From positions 1 to 40,138 of IMG/VR virus record IMGVR_UViG_3300042323_000856: DNA of 40,138 bases; one strand, given 5' to 3'. A program made the position numbers and the translations under genes. Position 1 is the stretch's first letter. Each line of letters begins with the position of its first letter. Positions 1 to 8,444 of this stretch are shown here, one piece after another. The notes beneath the pieces were generated by a model. The model was not told where the DNA came from. It worked only from the letters and a program-made list of their open reading frames with translations, and did not search any database. Origin of the DNA: a virus.

Positions 1-10
1 GCTTTCGACC

Positions 11-38
11 TTGACAAGTTTTAGTCTTTTGCTAAAGT
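11..38 (+). promoter_or_regulatory. sigma70-like promoter, extended -10, for the polymerase operon
   Basis: The -35 is TTGACA (11-16), the spacer is 16 nt and ends in TGC, and the -10 is TAAAGT (33-38). The same TTGACA...TGCTAAAGT arrangement recurs at 21176 and 39778. The first start codon of the operon (48) lies 9 nt after the -10, so the mRNA should be leaderless or nearly so. Confidence 0.75.
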
Positions 39-47
39 GTATGCAGC

Positions 48-806
48 ATGCTGCCATTGTTTAAATCACACTTTAGTATAGGAAAATCTATACTAACTTT
101 AGATGATCCAAAAAAAGTAACTGAAGGTGGATCAGATAGCGTTTTTAAGATCGCAAAAGATAACGATCTTAAACAAGTCATTTTAGTCGAAGATACTTTA
201 ATTGGTTTCTTTGAGGCGTACAAGCGCAGCAAAGAGATGGGCATTCAATTAATATTTGGTCTTAGATTATCAATGAGAAATTCGTCTTTGCCAGAAGACG
301 AAGGAAGTCAACATAAGATAATCATCTTTGCAAAAGATGATCTCGGATGCAAGCTGCTTAATAAAATATATTCTAAAGCATTTTGCACTAATACTGGATT
401 CTTAGATTATAATGATCTTAAAGACTTATGGAGCGAAGATTCTCTCAAGCTCGCTATTCCATTTTACGATTCGTTTATTTATATAAATAACCTATCTTTC
501 GGAAACGCCGTGCCTGATATTTCTTTTACAAAACCAACCTTATTCTTCGAAGAGAATGATTTGGCGTTAGATTTTATTTTAAAAGAGAAGGTAAAAGAAT
601 TTTCTATTAACAATGATATCCCAATGACTAAAGTTCGTAGCATTTATTACAACAAAAAGTCAGACGTTAAAGCGTTTATGGCTTATAAGATAATTTGTAA
701 TAGAACTTTTGGTCGAGATAGATCTTTAGATAAACCAGAACTGCCGCATTTTTGCAGCGATAAATTTAGCTTCGAAGCTTGGAAGGAAGAGAATGTTACG
801 ATTTAA
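48..806 (+). CDS. dnaE (N-terminal part): PHP-domain part of DNA polymerase III alpha (split DnaE)
   Basis: This 252-residue protein corresponds to the N-terminal PHP domain of bacterial replicative polymerase DnaE. Residues 9-75 follow the DnaE start: a short strand with SHFSIG, then a helix and a V-E-D-T strand, then GIQLIFGLRL, which matches the GIKPIVGADF-type strand of DnaE. The paired histidines that bind metal at the start of active PHP domains are mostly missing (one His remains), so phosphoesterase activity is doubtful and a structural role is more likely. It ends before the polymerase palm, which is encoded 0.6 kb downstream. The next gene overlaps it by 14 nt, suggesting translational coupling. 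The start at 48 fits the promoter at 11-38. An upstream ATG at 41 gives only a 7-codon frame. Confidence 0.75.
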   Translation: MLPLFKSHFSIGKSILTLDDPKKVTEGGSDSVFKIAKDNDLKQVILVEDTLIGFFEAYKRSKEMGIQLIFGLRLSMRNSSLPEDEGSQHKIIIFAKDDLGCKLLNKIYSKAFCTNTGFLDYNDLKDLWSEDSLKLAIPFYDSFIYINNLSFGNAVPDISFTKPTLFFEENDLALDFILKEKVKEFSINNDIPMTKVRSIYYNKKSDVKAFMAYKIICNRTFGRDRSLDKPELPHFCSDKFSFEAWKEENVTI

Positions 807-1422
807 TAAAGAACAAAAATACATTTGCTTTGATTTTGAGACCTGCCATCTCAATCTTTTAGACAACAGCAATAAACCTTGGCAACTAAGCTATTTAATA
901 GCTAAAGGTAGCAACATAATTAAAGAAGTAGATAATCATATCTATTGGCCTGATTTAAAGCTTTCTGAAGGAGCCAAACTCGTCACTCATTTTGATGAGC
1001 GCAAATATCGTTCACTAGCAGTTGATCCAAAAGAAGTGTTGGCTGCGTTTGAGGAGATCATTTATGATGATCAATACTTAATTATAGGACAAAACCTTCT
1101 TGGTTTTGACGTTTATATCCACAACACATACAGAAGACTTCTCGGTTATAAAAGCGACTTCTCTTACGTTAAGAGGATTATTGATACCAACTGTATCGCC
1201 AAAGCAATTAAAAAGAATCTAAAACCCCAAAGAGATTCTGATTTTACTTTCTGGCAGTATAGATTAAATGATTTTCGAGAAAAAGGCTTGAAGACCAGTA
1301 TTAAAACTCAATTGAAAGAATATAAGATTGACTTTGACGAGAACATGCTACATAATTCTATGTACGACGTTCAGATGAATTTTAAGATTTTTCAGAAGCA
1401 GCTTTGGCAAATTGAAATATGA
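793..1422 (+). CDS. DnaQ-like 3'-5' proofreading exonuclease (DEDDh)
   Basis: This 209-residue protein has the DEDD exonuclease signature: motif I FDFETC near residue 14, motif II in GQNLLGFDVY, and motif III HNSMYD near residue 187, where the His five residues before the Asp marks the DEDDh (DnaQ/epsilon) subtype. It would remove mispaired 3' ends made by the polymerase encoded next. It lies exactly between the PHP gene and the polymerase gene, overlapping the first by 14 nt and the second by 4 nt (ATGA). In PolC enzymes the exonuclease is inserted in the PHP domain, so this order resembles a PolC-like layout broken into three proteins. Family assignment is firm; partnership with the polymerase is inferred from position. 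Confidence 0.85.
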   Translation: MLRFNKEQKYICFDFETCHLNLLDNSNKPWQLSYLIAKGSNIIKEVDNHIYWPDLKLSEGAKLVTHFDERKYRSLAVDPKEVLAAFEEIIYDDQYLIIGQNLLGFDVYIHNTYRRLLGYKSDFSYVKRIIDTNCIAKAIKKNLKPQRDSDFTFWQYRLNDFREKGLKTSIKTQLKEYKIDFDENMLHNSMYDVQMNFKIFQKQLWQIEI

Positions 1423-3971
1423 ATTTTTTACAAGACATAAAGCCTTATGATAACGCCATGCTTCCCGGCGTTCGATTGCCACAGATCTCTATCGAAAGTA
1501 AATATTACGACTTGTTGAGCATACCCACTTCTTCAGATAATTTTACATTTCTGAAGACTTTGTGTTACAAGAGTTTAAATAACTTAGGATTAAATAATAA
1601 TCAATATGTTGAGCGAATGGAGATGGAGTTAGAAATCTTCAAAGAGCTTGACTTCGTTGACTATGTACTTCTCAACTGGGATATTCTTAATTTCTGCCAT
1701 GAAAATAATATTCCAACTGGTGCTGGCCGTGGTAGTGCTGCGGGTTCTTTGGTTTTGTTTATCGTGGGTGTTACGAAAGTCGATCCAATAAGATACGAGT
1801 TGTTCTTTGAGCGTTTCGTTAGTCGCTCTCGCGCAAAGAAGATTATTAAAGATGACATAACTTATCTTGACGGTTCTTTGCTTCCTGATGTTGATAATGA
1901 CATTAGCTATGATCGACGCATTGAAGTAATTAAATATATTGAGCAAAAGCATTTAGGTAAAACATCAAAGATATTAACTCTTAATACTTTATCTAGTAAA
2001 CTTTGCATCAAAGAATGTGGAAAAATTGTCGGCGGTCTTTCCGAGACAGAGGTAAACGAAGTCAGCGATAATATTCCAAAACTATTTGGTCGAGTTTTTG
2101 AATTAGAAGAGGCTTATAAAGCTAACGATAAATTCAAAGCTTGGGTGGATCAGAATAAATTCGTTTTCGAAATAGGAAAGAAGATTGAAGGCTTGAACAA
2201 GAATACTGGCGTTCATCCTTCCGGTATCGCTATTTCTTATTACAAGATTGAAGAAGTCTGCCCAGTACAAAAGACTTCGGATGGCGATTTAGTTAGCGGC
2301 TACGATATGAATTATGTAGCTGAGTTGATGGTGAAGTTTGACGTTCTTGGGTTGAGGACTTTAACTGTGGTTAGTGAGGTTTGCAAGAGGTTAAATATAC
2401 AAATGGCTTCTATTGATCCAGAAGATCCTTTTATTTATGAAAACTTGCAGGGTCTTAGAACTCCACAAGGATTATTTCAAATTGAAGCTGAAACTAATTT
2501 TAAAGTATGTCGTAAAGTTCAACCCAAGTCGCTAGAACAACTTAGTGCAGTGGTGGCTATTGCTCGCCCCGGTGCTTTGGACTTCGCTGATCAGTACGCT
2601 ACATATTCTGCATCAGGAGTATTCCAATTAGTGCATGACTTCTTTAAAGATGAGCTTTCATACACTGGAGGTATTCCTCTCTATCAGGAGCAATTAATGA
2701 AGATGGCCGTGCGTCTTGGATTTACTCTTGATGAGTCTGAACAGTTGCGTCGAATTGTCGGTAAAAAGAAAGTGGATCAAATGCCAGCTTGGCAAGGCAA
2801 GATCCGTCAAAAAGTTACAGAGCAGAATTTAGACCCAGCAATTGGAGATGTGTTATGGAAGGTGGCTGAAGACTCAGCAAATTATTCGTTTAATAAATCG
2901 CACTCGATTTCATACGCTATTTTAGCTGCATGGACGATTTATCTTAAATTCAAATATCCACATGAATTTTTCTTAGCTCTTCTTCGATTGTCTAAATTTG
3001 AACCTGATTCACATCAAGAAATTAACAAAATATCTAAAGAGTTAGTATTCTTTGACATTAAGCTTTTGCCTCCTGATCTAGCCAAGTCATCTCTTGATTT
3101 CAAGATTGAAGATGGAAATATTAGATTTGGTTTGAATTCTATCAAAGGCGTTTCAGAAAAGACTCTTCAATCTCTTCAGAATTTTCGCGAAACAACTACT
3201 CCCACAAAATTCGATATCTTTATTTCTGCAAAACAAGCAGGAATTAATATAGGCGTGCTTTCATCTTTGATTCAAGCAGGAACTCTTGGCTCATACACTC
3301 ATCGACGATCACGCTTGGTCCTTGAAGCTCAAGCTTTTAATGTCTTAACAGACAAAGAAAAGAAGTTCGCTTGTAGTGTCGGCCCAAAATACGATTATGA
3401 TATCTTAAATATTATTAGTGAATGCGCGTTCAAAGCTCAATCTCTTAATGAAAGCGGAAAACCATTCATGAATGAAAAGCGTAAGGTCACATTCAAGAAA
3501 AAGTATGATGAGTATAAGAAAATCTACGAGCAAAACAAGAATTATGAAAAATTTGCAAACTGGGTCTTTGAAAACAGGTTGTTAGGATACACTCCAACAA
3601 TTAGACTAAAGACAATTTTCCAACAATCTGAATGCACTTTCACAGATACGTTAGAGTTTCATTCTGCTTTTAAAGAAGACAGAATTAAAATGATTGGTGT
3701 AATAGATGACGTATATAAAGGAAAGACTAAAAAATCTAACTCTACGTTTTATCGTTTTCAATTAAAAGATGAAGTGGGCAGCATAAGTGCTATGTTTTTA
3801 GATGGTGGAAAACATCAGAGATTAACAGAATATCTTGAAGACGGTCTAAAGATACCAGAGAAAGAAAGTATTGTAGTTTTCACTGGCAGAAAAGGAGATG
3901 ATGTGTTATGGATAGAGAACATAGGAATCTTAGACGAAAAGATCTACATGAAATTATCTGATATAGAATGA
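1419..3971 (+). CDS. dnaE (core): DNA polymerase III alpha subunit, polymerase core without PHP domain
   Basis: This is a C-family replicative polymerase of 850 residues. The nucleotide-binding motif GAGRGSAAGS is at 101-110. The catalytic aspartates are D157 and D159 in PDVDND and D308 in VKFDVLGLRTLT, matching D401, D403 and D555 of E. coli DnaE. Further DnaE blocks are GVHPSGIAIS, RPGALDFAD, LYQEQLMKMA, LRRIVGKKK and YSFNKSHSISYA. The C-terminus (about 755-840) looks like the OB-fold of DnaE. Relative to E. coli there is an insertion of about 15 residues just before the first catalytic Asp. It lacks the PHP domain, which is encoded separately at 48-806. It starts by ATGA overlap with the exonuclease gene and ends by ATGA overlap with the Clp gene, so the four genes form one operon. 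Confidence 0.92.
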   Translation: MNFLQDIKPYDNAMLPGVRLPQISIESKYYDLLSIPTSSDNFTFLKTLCYKSLNNLGLNNNQYVERMEMELEIFKELDFVDYVLLNWDILNFCHENNIPTGAGRGSAAGSLVLFIVGVTKVDPIRYELFFERFVSRSRAKKIIKDDITYLDGSLLPDVDNDISYDRRIEVIKYIEQKHLGKTSKILTLNTLSSKLCIKECGKIVGGLSETEVNEVSDNIPKLFGRVFELEEAYKANDKFKAWVDQNKFVFEIGKKIEGLNKNTGVHPSGIAISYYKIEEVCPVQKTSDGDLVSGYDMNYVAELMVKFDVLGLRTLTVVSEVCKRLNIQMASIDPEDPFIYENLQGLRTPQGLFQIEAETNFKVCRKVQPKSLEQLSAVVAIARPGALDFADQYATYSASGVFQLVHDFFKDELSYTGGIPLYQEQLMKMAVRLGFTLDESEQLRRIVGKKKVDQMPAWQGKIRQKVTEQNLDPAIGDVLWKVAEDSANYSFNKSHSISYAILAAWTIYLKFKYPHEFFLALLRLSKFEPDSHQEINKISKELVFFDIKLLPPDLAKSSLDFKIEDGNIRFGLNSIKGVSEKTLQSLQNFRETTTPTKFDIFISAKQAGINIGVLSSLIQAGTLGSYTHRRSRLVLEAQAFNVLTDKEKKFACSVGPKYDYDILNIISECAFKAQSLNESGKPFMNEKRKVTFKKKYDEYKKIYEQNKNYEKFANWVFENRLLGYTPTIRLKTIFQQSECTFTDTLEFHSAFKEDRIKMIGVIDDVYKGKTKKSNSTFYRFQLKDEVGSISAMFLDGGKHQRLTEYLEDGLKIPEKESIVVFTGRKGDDVLWIENIGILDEKIYMKLSDIE

Positions 3972-6376
3972 AAAATTTAAATCTTACTCCTAGAGCGCAA
4001 AAACTAATCAAAGAAGCTTATAAAATAGCTGTAGATTTCAAACACACAGAGATCACGCATCTTCATTTGTTTATAAGTTTTCTTAATCTTAGTCAAAGCC
4101 AAATAGAAGAAGCGTTTGGTAATTTTGGAATAGATTCTTTAAAAATAAAAAACAGTGCTATAAAATTTTTAAAAATCAACACTACAGCGCAAAAGAAAGC
4201 AGTAACTAGACCTTTATTATCTGAAGGCATAAAGACCATTTTTAAATGCGCCAAGAGTATATCTTCTAAATTTGATCATAAGTATATTGGTTTAGAACAT
4301 GTATTTATAAGTTTATTTGAAGTGCCTGATCAAAAGTTTGAACTATACTTAATAGATTATAATTATGACTTTGTTAAAATAGTAGATTACGTTGAACAAA
4401 AGCTAGAAAACGACGACATGCTTCCAAGTGTTGAAGAAGAAGAAATAAATGTTCCTAATAAAGCGAAGCAAACCTTTGATATTAAGAAGTATAAAATCTT
4501 AAACACTTATGCTAACAATTTAAATACACAAGTAGTTAATGGAAAAATTAATAACTTACATTTAAATAAAGAACTAATACAAAAAATTTCAGAAGTCCTT
4601 TGCCGCAAAAATAAGAACAATCCTTTAATTGTTGGCGAAGCCGGTGTGGGTAAAACCGCACTTGTTGAATCTTTGGCTCAAGCAATAGTAAAAGGAGAAG
4701 CTTCGGATTTGCTTAGTCTTAAACAAATTTATAGCCTAGACATACCCATGATGATTGCTGGTTGTAAATTTCGCGGCGAATTTGAAGAAAAGATCAAGAA
4801 CCTATTAAAAGAAATAACTGATGATCCATACATTATTCTTTTTATAGATGAAATTCATACTATTATTGGTGCTGGTAATCCAGAGAATGGAAACGACATG
4901 GCTAATATTTTAAAACCATATTTAGCTAGAGGAGAGATTAGCTGTATTGGAGCAACAACATTCGATGAATACAAGAAAACTATTTCAGACGATCCGGCAT
5001 TATCTAGGCGTTTTCAAATTATCAAAATTGAAGAGCCGACAAAAGAACAAACTTTTAATTTAATTAAAAATATTAAAGGCGGATACGAGAGTTTTCATAT
5101 TATTGATTTTACTGACGAAGTTTTACGCTTTACTATTAACAGTGCTGAGAAATATATTGAAGGAAGATTCCCTGATAAAGCTTTAGATATTATTGATCAA
5201 GTTGGAGCGAAAGTTAAATTGAAAAATTTTGTAAAATCCGCCGAGATGATCAAGATAGAAAAAAAACTCAGCAAATTTGTCGGCTCAAACGAACGAGTTA
5301 GCGAAAACAAAAAAATAGCTTCTTTAGAAACTCTTTTAGTTGAATATGAAGAATCAACAAAAAAGATGATAAACAATTGGCGAAATAATAAATATCAAAT
5401 AACAAACTCTGATATTTTAGAAGTTATATCTGATAAAACAAATATTCCAATTGATGATTTAAAATTACAAGACTTTGAAAAAGTTAAATCTCTCAAGATT
5501 AAACTAAAAGAACAAGTCTTCGGTCAAGAATCTCAAATAGAACATATTTATAAATCTTTAATTAGGGTCAAGGCTGGCTTTCGCAACCCTAGCAAACCGA
5601 TATGTTCTATGCTTTATGCAGGTCCAACAGGTGTTGGAAAAACCATGACTGCAAAAATTATAGCTGAATCTTTATTCATTAATAAAAATAATTTTATAAC
5701 AATCGATATGTCTGAATATACAGACAAAGCGGCTGTAAATAAATTAGTTGGTTCTAGCCCCGGTTATATTGGATTTGATAAAGGAGGAGTTCTAACAGAA
5801 AAAGTTAGAAAGAATCCATATTCTTTGATTCTTTTCGATGAAATACAAAAAGCAGATGAAGATGTTTTGTATTGTTTGTTACAAATTTTAGAAGAAGGCA
5901 AGATAACAGACTCTTCAGGAAAAACTGTTGATTTTTCTAATTCCATGATTGTGATGACTACAAATATTGGTGCCGAAAGCATTAATCATTCTGCTATTGG
6001 ATTTGGTAAACAAAAATCCAGTAAATCAGACGTATTATCATCAATTAAGAAACATTTTCCCGCTGATCTACTTAATCGAATCGATGAAATTGTTATTTTT
6101 GACGCTCTTGGTGAAGAAAACATCAAATCAATCATAGAAAAAGAACTTCAACTATTTAAAAACGATCTATCTAATAGAGACGTAACCATTAAATATTCTT
6201 CAGAAGTTACAAACCACATCTTTAGTAAGATTCAATTTAATAATTTTGGCGCAAGACAAGTTATCAAAACCATTCAACGTGAATTGCAAACTCAAGTTGC
6301 AGAAAAAATGCTAGATGCGGACAAGAAATTGAATTTAGAAATTTCTATCAAAGATGGTAATATTTGTGTAATTTAA
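3968..6376 (+). CDS. ClpA/ClpC-type AAA+ unfoldase with ClpP-docking loop
   Basis: This is a two-ring-domain Hsp100 ATPase of 802 residues. It has a Clp N domain (about 1-145), AAA-1 with Walker A GEAGVGKTA (223-231), Walker B ILFIDE (290-295) and arginine finger at R347/R348, a short middle region, and AAA-2 with Walker A GPTGVGKTM (552-560), Walker B LILFDE (620-625), R704 in LLNRID and sensor-2 GAR at 761-763. The tripeptide IGF at 677-679 sits where ClpA and ClpC carry the loop that docks on ClpP, so this enzyme probably feeds proteins to a protease rather than acting only as a ClpB-type disaggregase. No ClpP gene is in the window, so host ClpP or another phage protein would be the partner. 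It is translationally coupled to the polymerase gene. Confidence 0.88.
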   Translation: MKNLNLTPRAQKLIKEAYKIAVDFKHTEITHLHLFISFLNLSQSQIEEAFGNFGIDSLKIKNSAIKFLKINTTAQKKAVTRPLLSEGIKTIFKCAKSISSKFDHKYIGLEHVFISLFEVPDQKFELYLIDYNYDFVKIVDYVEQKLENDDMLPSVEEEEINVPNKAKQTFDIKKYKILNTYANNLNTQVVNGKINNLHLNKELIQKISEVLCRKNKNNPLIVGEAGVGKTALVESLAQAIVKGEASDLLSLKQIYSLDIPMMIAGCKFRGEFEEKIKNLLKEITDDPYIILFIDEIHTIIGAGNPENGNDMANILKPYLARGEISCIGATTFDEYKKTISDDPALSRRFQIIKIEEPTKEQTFNLIKNIKGGYESFHIIDFTDEVLRFTINSAEKYIEGRFPDKALDIIDQVGAKVKLKNFVKSAEMIKIEKKLSKFVGSNERVSENKKIASLETLLVEYEESTKKMINNWRNNKYQITNSDILEVISDKTNIPIDDLKLQDFEKVKSLKIKLKEQVFGQESQIEHIYKSLIRVKAGFRNPSKPICSMLYAGPTGVGKTMTAKIIAESLFINKNNFITIDMSEYTDKAAVNKLVGSSPGYIGFDKGGVLTEKVRKNPYSLILFDEIQKADEDVLYCLLQILEEGKITDSSGKTVDFSNSMIVMTTNIGAESINHSAIGFGKQKSSKSDVLSSIKKHFPADLLNRIDEIVIFDALGEENIKSIIEKELQLFKNDLSNRDVTIKYSSEVTNHIFSKIQFNNFGARQVIKTIQRELQTQVAEKMLDADKKLNLEISIKDGNICVI

Positions 6377-6409
6377 TTAGAATAAAACATTTTAATATTT
6401 CTACAGTAT

Positions 6410-7558
6410 ATGAATGAACATAACCCTATTTATGGTATAAATCCAAATCCGCCATCATCTAATGACACATTTGATTTTGTGATGCCAGACATTCCTGAAC
6501 CACCGCAAAATGAAAAGCCAGAGCCTAAAGATAGAGATTCTGTAGGTTTTAAATTTGGCTTTATTGGTGCTGGTCAAGGTGGCGGAAAATTGGCTGAAAC
6601 ATTTTCTCAAATTGGTTATGCTCGCGTTGGTGTTATTAATACTGCCGATCAAGATCTTGCCACCATCAACGTGCCAAATAAAATGAAATTTGGTGAACAG
6701 CAAGGAGCAGGAAAAAACAGAGAATTCGCTAAACAGGCTTTTTTGAATAGTAAAGAAGATGTCGTTGATTTTATTAAGTCTTCTATCGGTACTGATATAG
6801 ATCGTATCTTTGTAACAGTTGGTGCTGGCGGTGGAACTGGTGCTGGTGTTTGTTCTGAGCTTGTTAAAACGGTTAAAGAATATCAGAATACAATTAAAGC
6901 TGGTTCTCCTTATGTTGGTTTGATTCTAGCTCTGCCAAAGCTTTCTGAAGGTAAAAAGGTAAGCCAAAACGCTTATGAAACATTAAAAGAAGCTTGTGAA
7001 CTAGTAGAACAAAAGATTGTTTCTCCTCTTATCATTCTTGATAACGAAAGAATCAATTCTCTTTATCCAAAATTATCTGTAAATAAATTCTGGCAAGTAG
7101 CAAATGCAAATATTTGTTCTTTGTTCCATTTGTTTAACAACATAATTACTAAAAATAGTCAGTATAGCACATTTGACACAAATGATTTCAGAACTGTTCT
7201 CGATTCTGGTATTATGGTTTTTGGTGCAGCTAACATTACTAATGTTAGTAGTGAATCCGAGATCAGCAAAGCAGTACGCGAAAATCTTAAGAGAAATGTT
7301 CTTTGCGGCGAGCTTGATCTTTCTACTGGTAGCACCGCTGCTGCTGTGGCTATTTGCGATGAAAAGACATTAGATAGTATTCCTCAAGAATACTTAGACA
7401 ACGCTTTCAATCAATTGAATAGAACTCTTAAAACCAACAGTACAGTTCATCAAGGCGTTTATAAAGGAGTTAAAGAAGGTCTTTCTATATTTACCGCTAT
7501 CGGAGGCATTGCAACTCCTGTTGATAAACTAGACGCTCTTCTAAAAGCTAGTCAATAA
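6410..7558 (+). CDS. Tubulin/FtsZ-family GTPase
   Basis: This 382-residue protein has the FtsZ/tubulin core. The first glycine-rich loop is FGFIGAGQGGGK near 49-60, the signature GAGGGTGAG is at 138-146, and a T7-loop equivalent runs through D256 and D259 (FDTNDFRTVL), matching the catalytic aspartates of FtsZ NVDFADVRTVM. Polymerisation-coupled GTP hydrolysis is therefore likely. The first 45 residues are proline-rich and disordered-looking, an unusual tail for this family. Large phages use tubulin-like filaments to position replication compartments or virions; that role is inferred here and not shown. The start has no Shine-Dalgarno sequence. A GTGTAA motif lies at 6366-6371 at the end of the Clp gene, 38 nt upstream. 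Confidence 0.85.
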   Translation: MNEHNPIYGINPNPPSSNDTFDFVMPDIPEPPQNEKPEPKDRDSVGFKFGFIGAGQGGGKLAETFSQIGYARVGVINTADQDLATINVPNKMKFGEQQGAGKNREFAKQAFLNSKEDVVDFIKSSIGTDIDRIFVTVGAGGGTGAGVCSELVKTVKEYQNTIKAGSPYVGLILALPKLSEGKKVSQNAYETLKEACELVEQKIVSPLIILDNERINSLYPKLSVNKFWQVANANICSLFHLFNNIITKNSQYSTFDTNDFRTVLDSGIMVFGAANITNVSSESEISKAVRENLKRNVLCGELDLSTGSTAAAVAICDEKTLDSIPQEYLDNAFNQLNRTLKTNSTVHQGVYKGVKEGLSIFTAIGGIATPVDKLDALLKASQ

Positions 7559-7564
7559 GTGTAA
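7559..7564 (+). promoter_or_regulatory. GTGTAA start-proximal motif (8 nt before ATG)
   Basis: GTGTAA ends exactly 8 nt before the ATG at 7573. The same motif and spacing recur at 14506, 17989, 26979 and 33584. It occupies the place of the -10 element seen in the stronger promoters of this genome. No good -35 is visible here. Confidence 0.5.
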
Positions 7565-7572
7565 TAAATTAT

Positions 7573-7800
7573 ATGTCTTATAATCAAGATCTACAATTTT
7601 GTTATTTCAATACTGGAACAACTATCACTCCAACAAGCGATAAAGATGTCTATATTGTTTCTGCATTAGCTTCGTTTAGCGGAGATTTTGGCACTGTAAC
7701 TTTAGGCGCAAATCAATCTTTAAACCCCACTGTTCCAATTAAAATTTCTAGTCCAGTTGTTAGCGGAACGGCTAGAAGTTTGTTCTATTATTTCGAATAA
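7573..7800 (+). CDS. Small hypothetical protein
   Basis: This 75-residue protein has no recognised domain. It is rich in Ser, Thr, Val and Gly with alternating hydrophobic residues, consistent with a small all-beta fold, and it ends in aromatic residues (LFYYFE). It has no signal peptide or membrane segment. It stands alone, with a GTGTAA-N8-ATG start signal and a strong inverted repeat behind it. A small structural or virion protein is possible but unsupported. Confidence 0.6.
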   Translation: MSYNQDLQFCYFNTGTTITPTSDKDVYIVSALASFSGDFGTVTLGANQSLNPTVPIKISSPVVSGTARSLFYYFE

Positions 7801-7811
7801 TTTGATTAGAA

Positions 7812-7844
7812 ATATCGCAGGATACTAATAATATCCTGCGATAT
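7812..7844 (+). promoter_or_regulatory. Perfect 13-bp inverted repeat ending at the base before ATG
   Basis: The left arm is at 7812-7824 and the right arm at 7832-7844, 13 perfectly paired bases around a 7-nt loop. The right arm ends at the base before the ATG of 7845. There is no T-tract, so it is not a normal terminator. It could control translation of the putative ssDNA-binding protein or be a dimer-binding operator. Confidence 0.7.
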
Positions 7845-8444
7845 ATGAATCTTCAGATTTACAAGCCCAACCCAAAGAATCAAGGTTGTGCAATTAGTTT
7901 TCAAATCTCACAAAAGCCAAACAATGAGCCTCAGTTTTATGTAAACTGTATCGCTCAACATTCTTGGAATGATCAGACCAAGACTGCATCATTCGCAGAA
8001 AGCAGAAATAATCCTTCAAAGACTATTGCTGTTAAGTTCAACGAATTTGAGCTTGGAGAAATGATCAACGCATTTCAACAAAAGACTTCTTATTCCGCAT
8101 TCCATTCAAGCGAATCAAATAAGACACAAATTAAACTAGCTCCTTATGAAAAGACTAAGGGTACTGGCGATTACGCTGTAAAGTATACTGCATTCGGTAT
8201 TTCTTTTATTAGAAACGGTGCTGACACTTTCAAGGTTCCACTAGAACCGGGAGAAGCTGTTAGGTTAATCGCTTTTATTAATAAGTTTTATTCTGTTCTG
8301 GACGATTCTCGGAAGATGATTCCAAAGACAGATCAAGCTCCAGCGCAAACGCCAGTACAAAAACGCGAACCAGTTCAAGAATCCGCTCCAAAGACTAAGA
8401 AGGTAGAGCCAGTTGTTGCTGATTCAGAAGAAATGGATTTCTAA
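7845..8444 (+). CDS. Putative ssDNA-binding protein with acidic C-terminal tip
   Basis: This 199-residue protein has an N-terminal globular part (about 1-150) with alternating beta strands and basic and aromatic residues. A proline-rich linker follows (about 158-188), and the tail ends in DSEEMDF. The order of compact domain, disordered linker and acidic tip closed by Phe is that of bacterial SSB and of phage ssDNA-binding proteins, where the tip recruits replication partners. I do not recognise an OB-fold by sequence, so the assignment rests on architecture and location in the replication region. A PC4/whirly-like fold is another possibility. It is preceded by the perfect hairpin at 7812-7844, so expression may be autoregulated. 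Its stop codon overlaps the next start by one base. Confidence 0.5.
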   Translation: MNLQIYKPNPKNQGCAISFQISQKPNNEPQFYVNCIAQHSWNDQTKTASFAESRNNPSKTIAVKFNEFELGEMINAFQQKTSYSAFHSSESNKTQIKLAPYEKTKGTGDYAVKYTAFGISFIRNGADTFKVPLEPGEAVRLIAFINKFYSVLDDSRKMIPKTDQAPAQTPVQKREPVQESAPKTKKVEPVVADSEEMDF

